NCBI GenBank assembly: GCA_911728435.2
Contig: OU452200.1
Coordinates: forward strand, 23,141,715 to 23,205,714
From: Apoderus coryli
Lineage: Eukaryota > Arthropoda > Insecta > Coleoptera > Attelabidae
Reading direction: 5' to 3'
DNA: 64,000 nucleotides
The stretch's first letter is position 1, and every line of letters begins with the position of its first letter. Positions 1 to 11,900 of the stretch are shown here, piece after piece. The notes below the pieces were generated by a model. That model saw only the letters and a list, made by a program, of their open reading frames with translations, was not told the origin of the DNA and did no database searches. The position numbers and the translations under genes are program-made.

Positions 1-1270
1 AATAATCCTACAAAGATACGTAAGTGTGCCAAATTTCATTTTGATATCGAGACGCGTTTCGGAAATATTACTAAAAACCCATCGTCAAGAATTTACAAAT
101 AACAACCTGTATCTGAAAAACGAAGCATTTTTCGATATATGTTCATATGATTTTTGTGTTGTCACTATCCTGTTAGTGTCAGTATAAACGGTTACATTGA
201 TTCGCCGTTAACTTTCGGATTTGTATCATTTTAATTTTTGGTTTCAACAATCTCTGCGAGACCGTAACGCTTCCAAGTGCTAATTTAACATCCGAACGAG
301 CCATTGAACAGAATTTAGAAGAAATAGAAAATGTTCTAGATTTAGTGGAAGAAGATGCGACGACTAGCTCACGAAGAATTGGAAATCAGTTGGGATTTCC
401 AAAAAAAGAGTGATTAATACGCTTCACGAGCAAGGCTTATACCCGTACCATGTACAGCGTGTACTTCAACCTTCATTGCGTATGCAATTTTATGAGTGGA
501 TAATTAATAAGTCATTTTTGACCGCACATACTTTTTACTGACCCGTGACGCCATCAATAATAGTCAAAACTCCTACGTATGGTCGGACGAAAATCCTCAC
601 GCAATAGTCCAAAGTAATTTTCAACACAATATCCAGTAAACGTGTGGTGCGGCATGGTCGATAATAATTTCATTGGCCCTTTTCTTTTGGAAAATCGTCT
701 TACAGGGGATCACTACTTAAGTTTTTAAGAAAATTAATTGCAAGGACTACTGGAAGAGATTCTTTTAAACATCAGAAATGAAATGTATTATCAATACGAC
801 GAAGCGCCTGCCCATTTCAATCGGCACAAGCAACATTTGGAAGAAAGGTTCCCAGGGCGTTGGATTGGTCGCGACGGTCCTATTAGTTGTCCTCGTATAT
901 TGCCAGACCTCACGCCGCGGCGTTGGACTACAATTTATGGGGTTCGTTTAAAACCGAGATTTACAAAGTAAAAGTAGATACTAGGGATGTATTAATTAGA
1001 TGCATTCGAAATGCTGCACTCAATATTAAAGAAAGACGCGAATCAATTTGAATTTTCACCCGCGCCCTTCGTAAACGAAGCAGGAAATGTTTGGAAGTCA
1101 ATGGAGGTTTATTAAAAATATATTAAACCAATGATTTATTTAAAACAATGTTAAAGTTTATTTAACGCTGTAACTTGAAAACAAATGAATATTGGATTTG
1201 AGTTTTTCTTATTATTTTGATGCATAGATTAGCCCTTAGAGTTAGGCCCATCCCTCCCGACTCACCCTGT
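1..1270 (+). pseudogene. Decayed mariner/Tc1-like (IS630 group) transposase relic
   Basis: Fragments of a DDE transposase can be read in several frames. Around 330-510 there is an N-terminal part reading ENVLDLVEEDATTSSRRIG, which resembles the helix-turn-helix region. At 790-960 there is a catalytic-region fragment with DEAPAHFNRH, FPGRWIGRDGP and LPDLTPRR, which match the QDGAPAH...RWIGRGGP...SPDLTP blocks typical of insect members of this family. Frames change and stops intervene, so it is dead. The 3' part ends near 1262 in CTCACCCTGTATA, a terminal sequence seen at several other repeats in this window. The 5' end may lie before the window. The element group is fairly sure, the exact family is not. 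Confidence 0.6.
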
Positions 1271-1849
1271 ATACGCCTTTAGAAGACATGAGAAAATATG
1301 CATATTATGTCAAAAAATAAGTTAAGATAACAATGTAATGTAATTTAAATGTACATAAGTAAGTAGCTGATTTTAGACTAAACCTTGTAGATATATTGTA
1401 CTTGAAGCGTCTTGAGTGTAAGTTTCGAATTAACGTATTTTTTCTATTGAAATAACAATGTTTTCTCAAGTCAGTTTTTTTTTTGGGCATCATTTTCTGA
1501 ATACAGTTTAATAATACCTCATTACACACAATATGGCCCGGTTGTACAATGAGCGGTTGATCTTCGGTTCAGCCGAGAAAATGCGTTGTACATTGTTGTT
1601 TTGGATGGAGAACTTGAACGCCCGAATTTTGTCGTTCAAGCCGACTTGAAATCAGACGCTTTACACTTCTCTTATTAAATAAATAATAGGTGTTTCGAAG
1701 AACATTTAGAGAGTATTTCGTATAAAGCAAAAAACCTTTAAAAGCATTTTTATTCATTCTATATATAATGTGCTCGTTAACACTATTTAGCGAGACTGTC
1801 AAGCTTTAAACCACTCTTATGGAATAAATAAAATGTTCTATGGGTAATT

Positions 1850-2400
1850 TTGTGCAACGTCAACAATGCTAAAATACTAACTAACATTAGCGTTCTAGAG
1901 GAAGCTGAAACAACTAGCATTGAGTCGATGATTGTTAGGCACCAGCTGCGATGGACTGGCCACGTGATCCGCATGCCAACGGAAAGCCTCCCAAAGAAAA
2001 TCCTTTATTCACAGCTTAAGGTCGGCTCACGAAATCAGGGAGGGCAGTAAAAGACGTACATGGATGTTCTTAAGACCAACATGAGGAAGTGTGGCTTAGA
2101 TGTGAAGAACAACTGGGAGCATATCGCGAACGACAGATCGAGAAGGAGGCGTACCTACCATTTACGAGGGCCATCAAGTTTTTGAAGAGCAGCGTGGACG
2201 ACATGAGGATGCGAAGAGACAGCATCGATGGGGCAGCGCACCTACAACAGCCGGTGAATGGTGGTGATTGGGTGTGTCAATTTTGTGACAGGATTTGCGG
2301 CTCGAGGATCTGTTTGTTTAGCCATCCTAGGGTTCACAACAGAAATCCCTGCGTTGGAGTAATTCATACTCGTTAGCGAGTGAATGCTGATGACTCTTGA
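1850..2400 (+). pseudogene. 3' tail of a non-LTR retrotransposon ORF2
   Basis: The reading RHQLRWTGHVIRMP followed by a lysine/arginine-rich stretch (KTYMDVLKTNMRKCGLDVKN) is the post-RT tail of an insect LINE endonuclease-reverse transcriptase. After a frameshift near 2150 it continues into SVDDMRMRRDSIDGAAHL and a C2H2-like finger, CQFCDRICGSRICLFSHPRVH. An in-frame TAA (2048-2050) and the frameshift show it is inactive. A second, internally deleted copy lies at 63513-63900. Confidence 0.65.
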
Positions 2401-2884
2401 GAAAATATTATACAGTATTTTTAACGCAATAGACACTTAACGGGGGCAAACGGTTTTTATCCAGCTTTTAGGTCTTAAACTAAATGACAACACAGTTTTA
2501 AATTCTCATAAATAAAAAAAATGAAACGGGTTATTTTGTTTAGTGCATTGTACACGGGCTATATAATCACTACACACCGTACTAAAATATTACTGCTGTC
2601 ATAGTCAAATGATTATTTATTTTACTCTGATGCTGCATAATATAATACATTTTTGGTGACAGAACTATTTTGCACATAACTCCGAAGAATATTAATAAAT
2701 CATTATTCTTGTCTTATATCTGTAGATAGGCGATAATATTCTGGTGTAGGCTAATTCAGCCGGTTTTAAAGTATTACCGTTAAGAACTAATAATGGTAAT
2801 GCCGTAGTGCATTAAAGTTGAATTTAAGTATATTTGTGTAGTGTAGTTCATCGTATTTGGTTAAATATTTACACAAGTAAAACC

Positions 2885-2935
2885 ATGTTTACAAAATGTA
2901 TATTTGTGTTAAGTTTTGCAACAATAATGTTTAGG
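2885..2935 (+). CDS. Protease homolog exon 1: signal peptide
   Basis: Seventeen codons starting at ATG 2885, reading MFTKCIFVLSFATIMFR, a typical hydrophobic signal core. The donor is GTAAGA at 2936 and the phase is 0. The next exon begins VADSND, a plausible signal-peptidase region. Confidence 0.8.
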
Positions 2936-5900
2936 GTAAGATAATACATGTTTATCTATTGAATCTCATAATAGTTATTTGACTGGTTTTAACAAATTAG
3001 TAGTATCCATACACAGTGAGAGTTTTAATAACCCTCCTGAGAATTTGGACATTTCTCTTTCTATTCTTCATATATACGCTACTGGAAAAAATTAAAGCAA
3101 CAATAGTTAATTTATGATTTTATTATATCTGATCTTCATAACATAGTTGAATAGTGAGCTATGGAATTGGTTAGAAATACAAAAAAAAAAATAAACAAAA
3201 AAACTCAACCGTTTTCCATATTTTTGTAGATTATTATGCTTGTTTAGTGACATCAGTGGTTTTCCGAATTTTTTAAATAAAAAAAATTAAATCGGTATCT
3301 TAAAGAAGTAGTTCATCTGGAGTCAAATAAAATAAAATACATAACAGTTTATGTGATTTATTTGACGGTTTTTATTAATTTTACATACATTTTCATGAAG
3401 ATGCCGGATACGTTTCTCTACTAATTCTTAGTTTTTCCGCACATTGCAATGTAGCTTTTTGTAAATAATTGCATAATCACTGATGATGGAGCTTGAAGCC
3501 CCGAAACATGTTTGGTAGAGTAATACGAGTATATTGAATTTATTTCGTGGATGATTGACTTTTATTCAAATTAAATTAAGTAGGTATTTATCTTTGTCAC
3601 AAAACTTAAAGCGCATTCTGTGTATATTTTTACATATTTTACAGAAACACCATTGTGGTGAAAAAGTGATTTTTATATTTCTTATTGGCAATAAAATTTT
3701 ATGCACATTGGGGTTGAAGCGTACCTATCTGCAAGTTTTCGTATGCTTATATAAACACATAATATATATACATATATGTGTTTGTTTTACATTGCAGGTC
3801 GCTGATAGTAACGATCTGTATGACAGAAGGAGTATACTGGATTTCTTTTTAAGTCCGTGCAAATGCAGTAAGTAAATTATTTTTACCTACGACCACTACT
3901 GTAAATACTTAAAAACACACCGTCTCCGATCAATGTAAGATTCCTATTACGTACGGTAAAAAAATCGCACAGCCTGGTAAAAAAATCGTCCAGTTTTCCT
4001 AGCAACCGCTTAGCAACGGTCAATACAAACAAACTTATTCGAAAACTGACATAATCTTAAATCAAATTTGTATGTGAGTGTAATATTATAAAGTGAAATT
4101 AGTTTGATTACATAAAAAATGTCGAGTGACAGTGAAATAGAAAACTGTTACTGGCAAAATCTGAATATCGATACAAATTTACTTACGAAAGATTCAGGGA
4201 ATGGAGATTAAAAAACGACGTTAAATCATTTTCCGAGAATGTAATGATGGCATATTTCCAAGAACTATCAAAAACGATGAAGCCTTCCTCACTTTGGTCA
4301 TTTTACTCAATGTTAAAGGCCACAATTAATATAAATCACAATGTCGATATTGCACACTACTCCAAATTACAAGCTCTCCTGAAGACAAAATCGGAAGGCT
4401 TTAAATCCAAAAAATCCAAGATTTTGACAAGCAAGAGAATATAAACGATTTTCTAGAAAACGCACCAGATGATAAATATTTGTTTATGAAGGTAATATAT
4501 TGAGCTCAATATAATGTTAGATGTGTAAATTTATTTCAAATCGTCTTTTAGGTTGCTCTTATAATTGGTATAAGCGGTGCATACAGGAAACAAGAGTTGC
4601 GTAATATAAAACCGTCAGATATTCAAGACACAGGGAAGATTCTAATTATTCATATTCCCGATTCAAAAACTAAACGGCAACGTTCTTTTGTGGTGTCAGA
4701 ATATTTTTACCCCCAAGGTTAAAAAATATATAAACTTTCGCTCTGCAGTAAATACAGCTCCAAATTTACCTTTTTTCCTAAACTATATAGGTAAACGGAA
4801 AATGTACCAAACAGTCTATTGGTATTAACAGGATACAGGACACTGTTTTCGACGCTCGTCCGCGACTATTCTTGTTGACGCGGGTGGTGACTTATTAGAT
4901 TTTAAAAGACACGGCGGATGGCCGTCATCAGCCGTAGCTGAAGGGTATGTGGATAATTCCCTAAATAATCATACTAACAATTCGTCTAAAATATCATCTG
5001 CAATACAAAGTACCTACTAGTAATAGTACTAATAGTAGGTATTAATGAAAATTTCATTGAGGCAACTAATAATGTAAATCTTACTTATGCTTCAACAGGC
5101 AAAACAAACGATATACCTTTTGCCTTCAATAATTGTTCTGTAACTATAAATAATTATTATAATAAGAATAAATAATATAATAAAAAATAACATTTGTAAA
5201 TTTCAATAATCATACTGTAGAATTATTACATTACATATTACATTATTACATATTCTCCTTCATGTTATGACGTTCTTAAATTATTAAATTATTGATATTG
5301 TTACCAGTTCAGATGGAAATCTAGAACTAAATGATGTTGTGTGAATAAGTAGGTCGTAGGTAAAGTATAGTACGTAATACGTGTTGTAATGCAATTACGC
5401 ACTCATAGAATTACGCACCCGCCGCTACGCGGCATCGTGCGTAACTTTTCCATTCGTGCGTAAAATGTTTTTTACAACACTTATTACGTAATATACTATT
5501 ATAGCATTGATTTCTTATTATATTGTGTCAGTTCAATTTTATTTCACAAAGGCAGGCTTCTAAAATTCAAATCTCGTTTGAAACATTAAATTGACAGTGC
5601 GCTATTAACTATTATTTTCGTACCAAAGTCCATCGTACTTTAGACATCGGTTGATAATCGATATTGTACGGAGCATGATGTCAATAGTTCTCCCCTTTGC
5701 GCGATTGTTGCTTCTGTGTTGGATAGTTAAGATTTGCATCTTTCTGTTCTGTTCTCATTTGTTGTTGTTTTTTATGTTATTTTTTATGTACGAGTATATA
5801 TTTTTAATAATAGTGGTTATACTGTGCTTAGATCCTTAATCTTAATCTATTGACTTATTTAGTTCTTAGTTCGTTATTTTGAATCTATTATTAATTAATT

Positions 5901-8900
5901 TTAAGTTTTTGTAAAAATTTATGTATTGCAGGGATGCTGATGGAAGTGAATCATTAGCGAGAAATGTTCGCTGTTCATTAGCTTAAATAGTTTTTTCATA
6001 TTTGTGAATTTTTCTTTAATTGGGTGTTAGAAATAAAGGCTTATTATTATTATCTTATATTATGTGATCCTTATTTTAAATGGAACACACTGTATTTTAA
6101 ATTCAGCGTATCACGTAACTAATTTAATTTTGTTTCATTTATATTATTATATCTGTCTTACAGCTACGTACATAGATTTTTCGATACCCGTAATATAATA
6201 ATACACTTATATGCCAAAAATCCGTTTCATAATGAGATCCATTGTGATACAGATTTTTCATAACGATACAGATATTTAACCAATAGAAACCCGAGTAGAA
6301 ACCCATAATTTTTCAATCAAGCATGCTGTGCATTTGACGTTTGCCAATACAAATATAAACATATTTATAGTTCATTATTTATCGGGTGCAGAAAAAATAG
6401 CGTCTGCAACTCTCATGAGAGTTGCGTCGCGTATCGCGGTTCATGCTCGTGTATTAATAACCATCATTACATGATCGTTGCATGATATACCTACTATTAT
6501 AAGTATTATTATTATTATTATATATTAATTTTATTCGAACTTAGAACTAATGTACCTAAACGCGTAGGTACGCAATCTAAATTGAAAGAAGGAATATGTT
6601 CACTTTAAAAAGTTTTGAAGGACCATTATCATCAAGGATGAGCGTTTCATTTAGAAATTTAGATTAAAAAAATTATATCCAATAAATACCTAAATGACTT
6701 TAAATTAATATTGGTGTATTACAGACTAATATAATTTGGAACAGAACTAGAAACGTCAAAATTGTTTAAAAAAAAATTGTTACATAATTTAACATGCGTC
6801 ACCAAAGATTGTTGTAGAAATGCATGTATCTGGTAACTACGTACCTACGTCGTAGTAACATTTCTGATGGAGAAAAACCTGTGAGGGAGAGTCGGAGATA
6901 TGTATGAGAGTTAGAGAGGTTATGGCGGCAAGAGAGAAAAAACGAAGACGTTTCATTTTGTTTTCCTACTGACCATCGTGTGTTAATTTTTTCCTTTTTG
7001 ATTCTTGATTGCAAACTTTAAAAAAGGGGCGTTGTGTATAATTAATAAAATTAAAAAAAAGACAGATAAGTTCACATCTTTTATTATTGATAGAGTAAAG
7101 GAGTCTCAAGCCGGCAACAAAACGACCACTACCTACAATCATACAGAATACGAACTAGAACCGGGAGAGGAAATAAGAAGATGATTCTATAAATGGTTTT
7201 TCTCCACAAAAATAACACCACAATAAATAAATGTAACAACATAAATTTTGCACTATTTGATAAGTGGTTAAAGGAATAGTTGTACCGTCGCGCCGCTGGA
7301 CAAACCATCTCTCTGAACAATGGAAAACATAATTCTCGTCATAGTGAAGATTATGTACCAAACTCAACTAAATAGGGTGATTGAAAATATTCAACTGTCC
7401 AGAAATTTTGTTAAACAATTTCTTGAAAATAGTGGGATGTAGCCCAAATTGAAGTAAAAACACTTATGTAAAAGTCAGCAAAGTTTCGTGATTATATTAT
7501 TACGTTTTCAAACAACAATATATCAAAAAAATAAAACAAATCAGAACATGACAATTATCTAGAATCGATCCATATAGAAAAATAATAAGTATTGACATAA
7601 ATACCTGTTATCTAGAATCAACATTATTTTTCGTATACATGTTAACTATATTAAATGGGAAATCCCGCACGGAATTTATTTTATTAAATATTATCTGTAC
7701 TCATAAATACTGTAAGAAAATATCTAGGTATGACTCACATGAAAAAATGCTATCCCAGCGAAAAGTAAGTGGTGGTATGAATTAACGCGCAACGGATTAG
7801 CATAGATACCATCGTGGAAATCACTCTACAGTCGGGTGGCGAGTTAAAAATTATGACTACTATAAAAATGATATTATTGTGTGTACTACTATTGTTTTGT
7901 TACATTTAATAAAAGAATTATTGTGTTAATTAATAATTTTTCGTGATTTATTTTACAAAGCAGCGGTGGGATAAACCTTCGTGCAAAAGTTAACATAATT
8001 AGAGTTTAATTTGATGTGTTTTTTTTAATATTCTTTCTGTGTCGTACTAAAAATATATTGATATATACATAATACAAACTGTAAGTACGCAATTTTTTTT
8101 GTAAACGCAGGGAACTGGTTAACGTATAATATCAGTTCATACGTTGTTGTTTGAAGTAAATTAATTCGTTATAATTCAGATAGTTCCATTAAAAAAATAA
8201 TAATTTTAAGTTGTATTCATTACATATAGTTAGGTTTAGTCTTTAATATAGTTATTATCATTTTGATTCGGGTTTATATTTTTATTGTTGTGTTGTTGAG
8301 TTCCAAATAAATTTGATTCGTACATATAGTTACTAAATTTAAGTTAAATTAGCATATAACGTATAAATATGCTAATGCTTTGTTTCACACAGAGGTGCTA
8401 TAAATAGAGATGAGGACCTCTGTAATATTGAACCGGAAGCTTTAAATAATTTTTTTGTAAATATAGCCCATGATCTATCTAGCAAAGTTCCGGTCAATGC
8501 ACGCAGGGATCCTATGCAATATCTACAGAAATTGAGGGTTCCTGACGGAGAGTTCTCTTTTGATGGGATTGGGTATATAGAGGTGCGTGATATAATATCT
8601 AATTTAAAAAACAAACCGAGTCGTGATGTTTACGGCTTGAATGTCAAAAGTGTTAAATCAATTAGAGAACTAATTCTTGTGCCACTCACACAATTGATAA
8701 ACTTATGCTTCAGGGAAGGAATATTCCCTGAAGTCCTAAAGCGGGCCGTAGTGGTTCCTATATTCAAGAAAGGCGATAAGAATGAGCCCGAAAATTATCG
8801 CCCAATATCGCTATTACCAATATTTTCTAAGATTGTTGAGAGGGCGATGGCTTCTCGAATAATGTGGCACTTTGAGCGGCATGGGTTGTTCGCGGACTCC

Positions 8901-11900
8901 CAGTTTGGTTTTCGTGGTGGTCGCAACACTGTGTCCGCCATCCATGATCTAATTTCGGGCATACTTGATGCATTCAATAAAAGGCAAAGTGCTCTCACGG
9001 TTTTCTGTGACTTGAGTAAGGCATTTGACTGCGTTCCCCACGATATCTTGCTGCGGAAGCTCAAATATTATAAGTTTGATACTTCAAGCGTTAGTCTGTT
9101 GGCGAGTTTCTTGAGTGAACGTATTCAGAAAGTACGCACTAACAAAGGAATATCGGAAAGTCTGCCAATTACAATTGGTGTGCCTCAAGGTTCTGTGTTG
9201 GGCCCACTGTTGTTTTTAATCTTTGTGAATGACTTACCGATACAAAATCAAGAAAATCTTACGTTCGAACAGTTTGCGGATGACACTGCTTTCACATACA
9301 GAAATAATAATCTGGATATCGTTCTTGCTGAGTCTTCTCAGGCAGAATCTGCTGTTGCGAACTGGTTCGAATCTAATAAGCTCTTTCTGAATACCAATAA
9401 GACAATGCGAATGCTGTTTTCACTCAAGTCCAACGACAATTACTGTGGTAGCGATGGTGTGGTAAGGTTCCTGGGCGTGTGGTTGGATCCTAAACTGAAA
9501 TGGGATGAACACACGGAGATTATCTCAAGACGGTTGAGGTCGGGTGTGTTTGCCTTGCGCAACTTGTCTCAGTGTGCTTCAAAGAGTGTAGTGCGCACTG
9601 CTTATTTTGCTCTGGTTCACAGTCACATTGCGTATGCGATTTTGATGTGGGGCCACGCAGCTGGTGCGTCGAGGGTATTTGGTATGCAAAGGAGAGCAGT
9701 TAGGGTTCTGGAGGGCCTCAAATATGGAGAGGATTGCAGACAGGCTTTTATAGATAATAATATTCTGACACTCCCATCGTTGTTCATCCTCGAGAGCCTG
9801 ATCTATGTAAAAAAAAATTGTGGTGCATACAGCAGGTCTCAGGATCTGCACGGATATGAAACCAGATATAGGGATCACTTTATTGTCGAATATCAAAGAC
9901 TTCAAAGATGTCAGAACGGACCAAACTATTTGGCTCCCAAGCTATATAATAAACTTCCTACTGAAGTCAAGTCCCTGTCGGACAAATTGTTTAAAACTAA
10001 GATTAAATCGTGGCTTCTATCAAAAGCCTTTTTTAGCGTGAATGACTATTTTAACAGTACTGTTATCGTGTAAAATGTTTTATTGTGTATACACTTTATA
10101 ACTGTGATGTTATATGTTTATGAAAGACTCATGTAAATAGTATAAGTTGTGTTGTTTACTTGTACGCTTTATACATTGTGTTTGTTACCACTGACGATTG
10201 TAAGCATTACTGTAATGCATTAACATGAATAAAGTTACTTACTTACTTACTTACTTACTTCACTATTTAGTTAATTTATTAAATTTAAAGTGTTGTGGAT
10301 TAGCTAACGTATAAGCTATTCTACGTATTTACCTGATTAATAGTTGTGAGTTTAATAATTTTATATTTGTGTAGTATATAATTTTGCATATTTTTAAATA
10401 TTATGGGACGTTCGCGATCCTCGTCGTCAGATTCAAGCTCATCTTCGAGCTCGGATGGTAATTACAAACGCTCTAAGCATCACACAACTCCTAGAAAAAA
10501 ATCGCGCTCATTACCGTCAACGAGTAAACGCTCTTATACACCACCGAGGTCTGACAAAGTCTCAAGGTTAGAAAATTTGGTCGAAAAATTAATCCGACAC
10601 CAAGCTGATTCACAACCTGAAACTCGTCGGGTGTTCGCGAAGCCAGATTGTATTCCAGAATTTACCCCCGGAAATCCTAACCTGAGTTCCAGTAAGTGGA
10701 TTGACAAAATTGAACAACTGAGTAAAATCAATAACTGGGATGAACAAACAACAATATTTTTAATGCAAAGTAGACTAGGTGGTCTCGCACGACGTTGGTA
10801 TGATAATTTACCGTCATACCAAATGACATGGACACAATGGAAGGAACTATTGTTGCGGTCATTTCCAGAGCACCATAATTTCGCATCAACCCTTCGAGCA
10901 TTAGTAAATCGATTTAAGTTACCACACGAATCATGGTCCCGATATTATTTTGATAAAATGGAACTGATAGGTGCTTGTGAAATTGTGGGAAAAAAGGCTG
11001 TATCCTGCGTTATAGATGGTATCAAAGACCAAAGTATTCAGGCTGCTGCCATGGCAGGTAGATACGAAACTCCAGATGCCCTCTATGCTGAGTATTTGTC
11101 CACTTTAAGACCAGAAGTCAAACCACAAATGGAGAAAAAGTTCGAAGAAGATGTAAGGTATATAAAAAAAAGACCTCTAAGTGATAGATTGGGTGAACCG
11201 TCACGAAAACTTCAAAAACCTGGCAATAAAAATCCGCAACGATGTTATAATTGTAGAGAAGTTGGGCATTTCTCAACAAAGTGCCCAAAACCTAAGCTTG
11301 AGTGTACAGTTTGCAAACGTTTGGGTCATGAAGCACATCAATGTCGACGAAATGTGAAAAACAACATTGTAGAATCGAATGAACCACACCAAGAATATTT
11401 TTTTGAATGTCTAGTAAATGGAAATCCTGTTAAATCATACGTTGATACTGGTTGCGGAGCAGTTTTAGTCCAAGATAGCCTGTGCAAAGAAAGAAAACTG
11501 AAATGTAGTCCTTGCAAAACCACTATATCGGGCTACGGAGGTTCATCTATTAAAGTTTTGGGAAAAACACACTTCAAACTAAAAGTTGATGAGGCCGAGC
11601 TAGAAGTAGATGCCTTCGTTGTTCCAGACTCTGCTCAGGATATTCCTGTTTTAGTCGGACAAACATTTTTAAATAATGAAAACATAATGTTAATTGTGTG
11701 TGGTGAAAAGGTTCGACTTTTGGATGCAAGTGCCGATATTTGCCAAACGTTAGACCTCCCTGCTGCTAAAATTCCTTTATGGGCGAAAAATTCAACAGTG
11801 ATTACTCCAAGAACAACGGCCTTAATAGCAGTGACGTCACGTGGTGAATATGGAGGTGATGTTTATGTGCAAAGAAGCTCACGTTTTTGTCCTGGGAAAG

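Larger units (their letters stand above)
2400..3797. other. Intergenic/5' region and intron 1, no further gene seen
   Basis: AT-rich sequence before exon 1 (2400-2884) and intron 1 (2936-3797). Apart from the hammerhead-like core at 3480-3507 I see no coding signal. No convincing TATA box or initiator could be chosen. Confidence 0.4.
8371..10262 (+). mobile_element. 5'-truncated LINE carried inside the Gypsy leader
   Basis: Contains the RT ORF 8514-10073, a short 3' UTR and a terminal AATAAAG followed by a (TTAC)n tail at about 10232-10261. No endonuclease domain is present, as expected for 5' truncation. A clean target duplication was not found. Confidence 0.75.

Noticed and set aside
2384..2402. 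CTGATGACTCTTGAGAAAA as a hammerhead core
   Set aside because: After CTGATGA the possible stem CTC/GAG leaves AAAA and not GAAA, and no outer helices exist.
6799..7367. Overlapping minus-strand open frames
   Set aside because: Low-complexity AT-rich intron; no domain, splice pattern or conservation cue.
8326..10320. ATTAGC...AACGTATA on both sides of the LINE in the Gypsy leader as a target duplication
   Set aside because: The two flanks agree only in pieces and are not adjacent to the LINE ends; with identical LTRs a true duplication should be exact.
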